9,909 bases of DNA from assembly GCA_004524595.1 (NCBI GenBank), contig SDOA01000135.1, forward strand, positions 1 to 9,909, written 5' to 3'. Below are positions 6,491-9,909 of this stretch, in pieces. Source of the stretch: Candidatus Thorarchaeota archaeon. GTDB taxonomy: Archaea; Asgardarchaeota; Thorarchaeia; Thorarchaeales; Thorarchaeaceae. Position numbers and translations under genes: made by a program. The stretch's first letter is position 1; every line of letters starts with the position of its first letter. Below the pieces are notes generated by a model. That model made no database searches. It saw only the letters and a program-made list of their open reading frames with translations, and had not been told where the DNA came from.

Positions 6491-7228
6491 ATGATAGTAA
6501 ACAAGAAAACAGCAGTGAAAGAGAGTACTACAATGACCACTTGTGAAGAATGTAAGAGATTCGGGTATATCAGGACAGATCAGGTCTCCTACCCCTGTGC
6601 CCTATGTGGCGAATTACGATGCGAGGACCATATGATATGGGTTCCAGCTCATGAATTACTAAGACCGCTTGATGAAGCTGAGACAATTCTCAGACTTCTT
6701 GTACATGATAAAATAGGAGGTTGGTACGGTTTTTGTGGTCGAGCATCGCATATTCCCAGAGGGTTGCCAATCAGATATGGAAAGGGAAAAGAGGGCGGAA
6801 AAGTAGTAGAGGCAATACTAGATAATCAAAAGAAATCAGGTCTTGAATCATTCAAATTTTGGGAAGTAGGAACGATAGAAGAAGGTTATGAAAAAGTATG
6901 GGAAATCAAACGATATGCACTCTCATGCTCTCTTGCTCCAGTTATGGCATTAATCGCAAACATGTACTCAACAGGTCAAGAGCCTACCATGTTCTTGGAA
7001 AACCTTCACAGTTCAGCATTTATGACATTCGCCGCAAAGAAGTTAGTGTATTATGGAGAGGACTGGAAAAAATTCACAAAGACGGTAGGTACTAACCCAC
7101 GTATTGAAGACCTAATCAGATATACATGTTCGAGATGCTCTGTGATTCCTTGTATGAACAGACAGGCACCATTCTATGATGCGAAACTTTTACGGAATCT
7201 TATCAGGTTACCAGAAGTATCAGATTAG
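6491..7228 (+). CDS. Unrecognised protein with an AN1-like N-terminal zinc finger
   Basis: The protein is 245 residues from ATG 6491. A second ATG at 6533 (residue 15), just before the first Cys pair, is equally plausible, and neither start has a strong ribosome binding site. The N-terminus has the spacing C18-x2-C21-x14-C36-x2-C39-x4-C44-x2-H47-x6-H54. The second half, CGELRCEDHMIWVPAH, closely resembles an AN1-type zinc finger, but the usual last Cys after the final His is absent and the first linker is longer. The remaining 190 residues are soluble and mixed alpha/beta in appearance. They include GGWYGFCGRASHIP and a C-terminal CSRCSVIPC (Cys213, Cys216, Cys221) that could hold a second metal site. 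I do not recognise this larger region. It is divergent from nadB across a 74-bp gap and convergent with the TPR gene. A nucleic-acid, protein or ubiquitin-like binding role would be speculation. Confidence 0.85.
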   Translation: MIVNKKTAVKESTTMTTCEECKRFGYIRTDQVSYPCALCGELRCEDHMIWVPAHELLRPLDEAETILRLLVHDKIGGWYGFCGRASHIPRGLPIRYGKGKEGGKVVEAILDNQKKSGLESFKFWEVGTIEEGYEKVWEIKRYALSCSLAPVMALIANMYSTGQEPTMFLENLHSSAFMTFAAKKLVYYGEDWKKFTKTVGTNPRIEDLIRYTCSRCSVIPCMNRQAPFYDAKLLRNLIRLPEVSD

Positions 7229-7260
7229 TTCAGAGCTCAAAAGGAGCTGTTTCATAGTTG

Positions 7261-7932
7261 TTATCCAGCAGTTGTGCCACAATACTGACAGGTAGCCATC
7301 TTTCCATTTTTGAGTGCATTAGCTTGCTCAGGATTGAATTTTGATCCACATAAGGGACAGAGCCAAATTCTAATCTCATCTTTGGTGTCTAAGAGGGGAA
7401 CCTCTGCACCAATTTGATTCAATGCCTTCTCAACCCATGATACAAAGGACATCTGATTGGATTCACGAAATGCACGTAATGCATCCTGATAGGCGTCTTT
7501 TGCTTCATCCACACGACCCAACCCTCTCTTGGCATTTCCTAGACCAAAGGCATTCCATGCTGTGTACCACTTGTCTGAGATGCTCTTTGCAAATCCAAGA
7601 CCTTTTTGGAATTGCACTAATGCAGAAGGGTAGTCCATTCGATGCATTGAAACTTGACCAAGCCCCCAAGATGCTGCGGCTTGGAACCAGCTATTTGATA
7701 GTTTCACGCCCTCTTCCAATAATTCGAGGTATAGCTTCTCAGCTTTTTTCAAGTCATGCATATTGAGTGTACAATCACCCATCACACGAAGGGCTTCAAC
7801 TGCTCTATCAATACGACCTTCTTTTTGGAATTGTTTTCTGGCCTTTTCAGCTTCCTTCAATCCTTTTTTAAAATCAGAGATTTGATGTGAGCGAATTGCT
7901 TCTTGTAGGTGTTCTTCAGGACTTGGGGACAT
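7261..7932 (-). CDS. TPR-repeat protein with C-terminal zinc ribbon
   Basis: From ATG 7932 the protein is 223 residues. The frame extends to a TTG at 7962 (233 residues), but neither start has a good ribosome binding site. Numbering from the TTG, at least three tetratricopeptide repeats are visible: about 53-86 (ALRVMGDCTLNMHDLKKAEK), 92-125 (ASWGLGQVSMHRMDYPSALV) and 132-166 (NAFGLGNAKRGLGRVDEAKD). A helical charged segment precedes them. The last 35 residues form a zinc ribbon, CPLCGSKF…CQYCG (Cys202/205 and Cys225/228). TPRs bind peptides and zinc ribbons stabilise or bind nucleic acid or protein, so it is probably a scaffold or adaptor; the partner is unknown. It starts 31 bp after the transporter stop on the same strand, so co-transcription is likely. 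Confidence 0.88.
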   Translation of the reverse strand: MSPSPEEHLQEAIRSHQISDFKKGLKEAEKARKQFQKEGRIDRAVEALRVMGDCTLNMHDLKKAEKLYLELLEEGVKLSNSWFQAAASWGLGQVSMHRMDYPSALVQFQKGLGFAKSISDKWYTAWNAFGLGNAKRGLGRVDEAKDAYQDALRAFRESNQMSFVSWVEKALNQIGAEVPLLDTKDEIRIWLCPLCGSKFNPEQANALKNGKMATCQYCGTTAG

Positions 7933-7963
7933 AAGAAGAGGAAACAAAAACCTAGATATCAAG

Positions 7964-8881
7964 TCATTGGTCAGATTGTTTCATCTCGCTCGAAGTAGAC
8001 CATCTTACTATTCCAACACCGATGAGGGCAATACTGCCAGCAATTAAAGCTATCAAGGCGGGAGGCTCGCCTAATACATAGTCACCGATGATACTTACAA
8101 ACGGAACAAGAAATAAGAAAGATGATGCCTTAGGCGCTCCTAGGATCTCAATTGCTGTGAAATAGAGTACATATGCCAGTCCAGAAGCCAGTATACCCGA
8201 GAATAGAATGCCGATAATAGACCAAAGGTCTAAGACAAGAATAAAGGGAGTTCCATCCAGCGCAAGAAGAAGGATGAAGGGGATGATCATAAGCGAAGAA
8301 CTCACATGTTTTACGGTCATAACGATATACCTGTTGGCACCTTCAAGATAATGAAGAGAGATAGTATAGGAACCCCAAGCAATCATTGCTATGAGTGCAA
8401 GTATGACACCTATCTCAAAACCCGGAGAAAATATAATGGAGTTCCAAAGAAAGATCAATCCACCTATTAAACCAAGAACGAACCCAACTGCTTTCCCAAT
8501 TGTAAAACTTTCCTTCAGATATTTTATTCCATAGAGAAGAACGAAGATAGGGCACAGATTCACAATAATCGAAGTGGTCCCTGAACTCACGAACTCTGCA
8601 CTCATGTGGGAAGCCATCACAAAGATAGCGGAGAAGAAGGCGCTTAGAAGTAGTATAATCTTGTATGGTCGCACTTCTTCTATAATCGTAGAAAATCCAT
8701 CTCTACGAAAGGCAAGTACGAAGAGCATGGTAATGGCTCCAAGAGAGTACCTAAAGAACCCAAAGAAAATGCCAGACACACGAACCGGTTCAATGCCCGA
8801 GAGGAATCGTGATACAACAAAGTTCATCCCCCATAAGACTATGATTGTAGCCAACAAGAGGTAAGGTCGCTTGGATGACAT
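7964..8881 (-). CDS. EamA/DMT-family membrane transporter
   Basis: This 305-residue protein should have about ten membrane helices in two tandem EamA halves, roughly 7-146 and 154-293, the standard drug/metabolite transporter layout. Family cues are LWGMNFVVSRFLSG near the N-terminus, FFRYSLGAI (42-50), the end of repeat 1 with PIFVLLYGIKYLKESFT (111-127, where the common GE(R/K) is KES), and the end of repeat 2 with GAPKASSFLFLVPFVSIIGD (248-267) and VLGEPP. It probably exports or imports a small metabolite such as an amino acid or nucleoside; the substrate cannot be predicted. The start is ATG 8881. It lies 51 bp after the glycosidase-like gene and 31 bp before the TPR gene, all on the same strand. 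The 51-bp gap shows nothing convincing. Confidence 0.93.
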   Translation of the reverse strand: MSSKRPYLLLATIIVLWGMNFVVSRFLSGIEPVRVSGIFFGFFRYSLGAITMLFVLAFRRDGFSTIIEEVRPYKIILLLSAFFSAIFVMASHMSAEFVSSGTTSIIVNLCPIFVLLYGIKYLKESFTIGKAVGFVLGLIGGLIFLWNSIIFSPGFEIGVILALIAMIAWGSYTISLHYLEGANRYIVMTVKHVSSSLMIIPFILLLALDGTPFILVLDLWSIIGILFSGILASGLAYVLYFTAIEILGAPKASSFLFLVPFVSIIGDYVLGEPPALIALIAGSIALIGVGIVRWSTSSEMKQSDQ

Positions 8882-8932
8882 TAATACGAAGTTTGGAGGC
8901 TCCTACTTAGAATTAGTGGTAGAGACAATCTA

Positions 8933-9909
8933 TCACTTATGAAATGTAAGAACGATGTCATTAGAGTGGGGAACTACTCTCAAGTAGGGACTTGCAACCT
9001 TTGAGGCTCGTTCGACAATACTTGCTCCATAGGCTTTCATCATCGGTAAGGGAATACTTGATGGAACATAGAACTCGAATTCATCTGGCAACTCCTCCAG
9101 ATTCACTTCAATCTGATGCTGATTAGCAGATGACCCGATTTCGACATGAACTGGACCTAACGATGTAAGGAGTGCATCAATTATGAGGGGCCTCTTTGCA
9201 GTAAACCATTCGTCTGGAATTCCTTGGAGAAGTATGAGATTTGATCCCTCTTCAACTAGGATCATATCACGTAAGAGAAGGATTAGGTCTGTCGCAGCAA
9301 TGACACTTGCGCCAATGCCTTCATCACCTCCAAAACTTCGAATGTTCACAAATTCTGGAAGTAGATAGTCCTCTGTCAAGAAATCGATTACTCGCATAAG
9401 AAGAGGTTCAACCTTCTCACGTTGTTTAGTTGCTGCATAATAATGTGCTAATCGGAGAGCTAAATGACTGGAGTATTGTTCTCTTGGTCGGAAAATTTTC
9501 CATAGATTGTGAACAACTCTGCGGTCAGTTATCTTCTTACGAAGTGTATCTAAGAGATTATAATCTATTCTAGAAACACGGAGTAATGGCACTGTAGAGA
9601 GAAGTTCGAGTAACTCATCTTCAATCGTGTGCATTGCAGGATCGTCAGGTTTTAGCCACCTAGCACCTATTATGTCTCGAATACCTTCTGCAACAGACAC
9701 TTGAAGTTCATCAAGGGTCTTTTCTACTTTCTGAAATAACTCAACATCTTGTGTGTGTGTGAGGTGTTTCTGGACTGATTCTAATGCTGCAAAATCCCAG
9801 AGTGTCTGAATTAGGTTCGTAACCATGGACTCATTCATGATGATGTAGCTCTGCAATAGTTCATCATCATTGCTGGATGAAGTGTGTCGTATAGACTCCA
9901 ATACTCCAA
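8933..9909 (-). CDS. C-terminal part of a probable six-hairpin glycosidase-type protein (5' end outside window)
   Basis: The frame is open through the right edge. The first in-window start is only a TTG at 9901 preceded by in-frame sense codons, so this is most likely the end of a longer protein. About 325 residues are visible. A long helical stretch leads to LLPEFVNIRS, then GGDEGIGASVIAATDLILLL (191-210), RDMILVEEGSNLILLQGIPDEWF (211-233, split by position) and a beta-rich tail (GPVHVEIGSS…EFEFYVPSS). This order, PEF, then a Gly/Ala-rich helix with LLLRDM, then EEG…LLxGIPxEW, then a beta sandwich, is what I know from the C-terminal end of (alpha/alpha)6-barrel glycoside hydrolases. The catalytic acids would lie mainly upstream and cannot be checked. 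Substrate and GH family are not assignable. The EamA transporter gene follows 51 bp downstream. Confidence 0.7.
   Translation of the reverse strand, partial: GVLESIRHTSSSNDDELLQSYIIMNESMVTNLIQTLWDFAALESVQKHLTHTQDVELFQKVEKTLDELQVSVAEGIRDIIGARWLKPDDPAMHTIEDELLELLSTVPLLRVSRIDYNLLDTLRKKITDRRVVHNLWKIFRPREQYSSHLALRLAHYYAATKQREKVEPLLMRVIDFLTEDYLLPEFVNIRSFGGDEGIGASVIAATDLILLLRDMILVEEGSNLILLQGIPDEWFTAKRPLIIDALLTSLGPVHVEIGSSANQHQIEVNLEELPDEFEFYVPSSIPLPMMKAYGASIVERASKVASPYLRVVPHSNDIVLTFHK

Noticed and set aside
7234..7248. AGCTC-AAAAG-GAGCT inverted repeat in the convergent gap before the TPR gene stop
   Set aside because: Only 5 bp of stem with a mismatch immediately outside it and no T-run; too weak to list as a terminator.
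7422..7766. Plus-strand open frame of 114 codons opposite the TPR gene
   Set aside because: Antisense to well-formed TPR repeats; no independent support.
8892..8905. GGAGGCTCC-like palindromic stretch upstream of the transporter start
   Set aside because: The two arms are separated by one base, so it cannot fold as a hairpin, and the purine run is too far from the ATG to be a good ribosome binding site.
9893..9909. Short direct repeat of TTGGAGT(A/C) on the minus strand at the right edge
   Set aside because: Only two copies of about 7-8 bases at the window end, within coding sequence; not distinguishable from chance.
1..9909. tRNA, rRNA, CRISPR array, insertion sequence, toxin-antitoxin or defence cassette
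   Set aside because: No cloverleaf-like segments, regularly spaced repeats, terminal inverted repeats, transposase motifs or known defence domains were seen; nearly all the sequence is occupied by the ten genes, with no gene-free stretch over 300 bases.

Overview
This 9.9 kb window is densely coding and AT-leaning. It holds ten protein genes (eight complete, one cut at each edge) and no recognisable RNA gene, mobile element or CRISPR array. It looks archaeal. The gaps are short, several starts are TTG or GTG, some genes have strong anti-Shine-Dalgarno complements (GAGGTGA, GGAGGA, GAGGAG), and there are no clear bacterial -10/-35 promoters. The Gal enzymes and the AN1-like zinc-finger protein fit an archaeon, perhaps an Asgard (Thorarchaeota-like) genome. 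That placement is an impression from protein style and was not computed.

Layout. (1) Positions 1-545, plus strand: C-terminal end of an unrecognised protein with a Pro/Glu-rich linker. It converges on a GNAT acetyltransferase (582-1343, minus), with a perfect 8-bp-stem hairpin in the junction. (2) Positions 1440-4301, plus strand: a compact gal cluster of galT, a galK-family kinase overlapping it by 4 bp, and a Vps62-like protein. (3) Positions 4283-6416, minus strand: nadB (L-aspartate oxidase) followed 25 bp later by a small membrane methyltransferase of the ICMT/PEMT type. The latter overlaps the Vps62-like gene tail to tail by 19 bp. (4) Positions 6491-7228, plus strand, divergent from nadB: an unrecognised Cys/His-rich protein whose N-terminus resembles an AN1 zinc finger. 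(5) Positions 7261-9909, minus strand: the C-terminal part of a probable six-hairpin glycosidase-type protein, then an EamA/DMT transporter, then a TPR protein with a C-terminal zinc ribbon.

How they fit together. GalK and GalT give the first two Leloir steps: galactose to Gal-1-P, then exchange with UDP-glucose. No galE or mutarotase is visible, so those would be elsewhere. The glycosidase-like protein at the right edge hints at carbohydrate use but is not in the gal cluster. NadB starts de novo NAD synthesis; nadA and nadC are not in the window. The remainder is housekeeping or accessory material. No defence or other obviously new multi-gene system is visible. The items most worth a second look are the altered sugar-binding motif of GalK, the AN1-like protein, and the junction hairpin.
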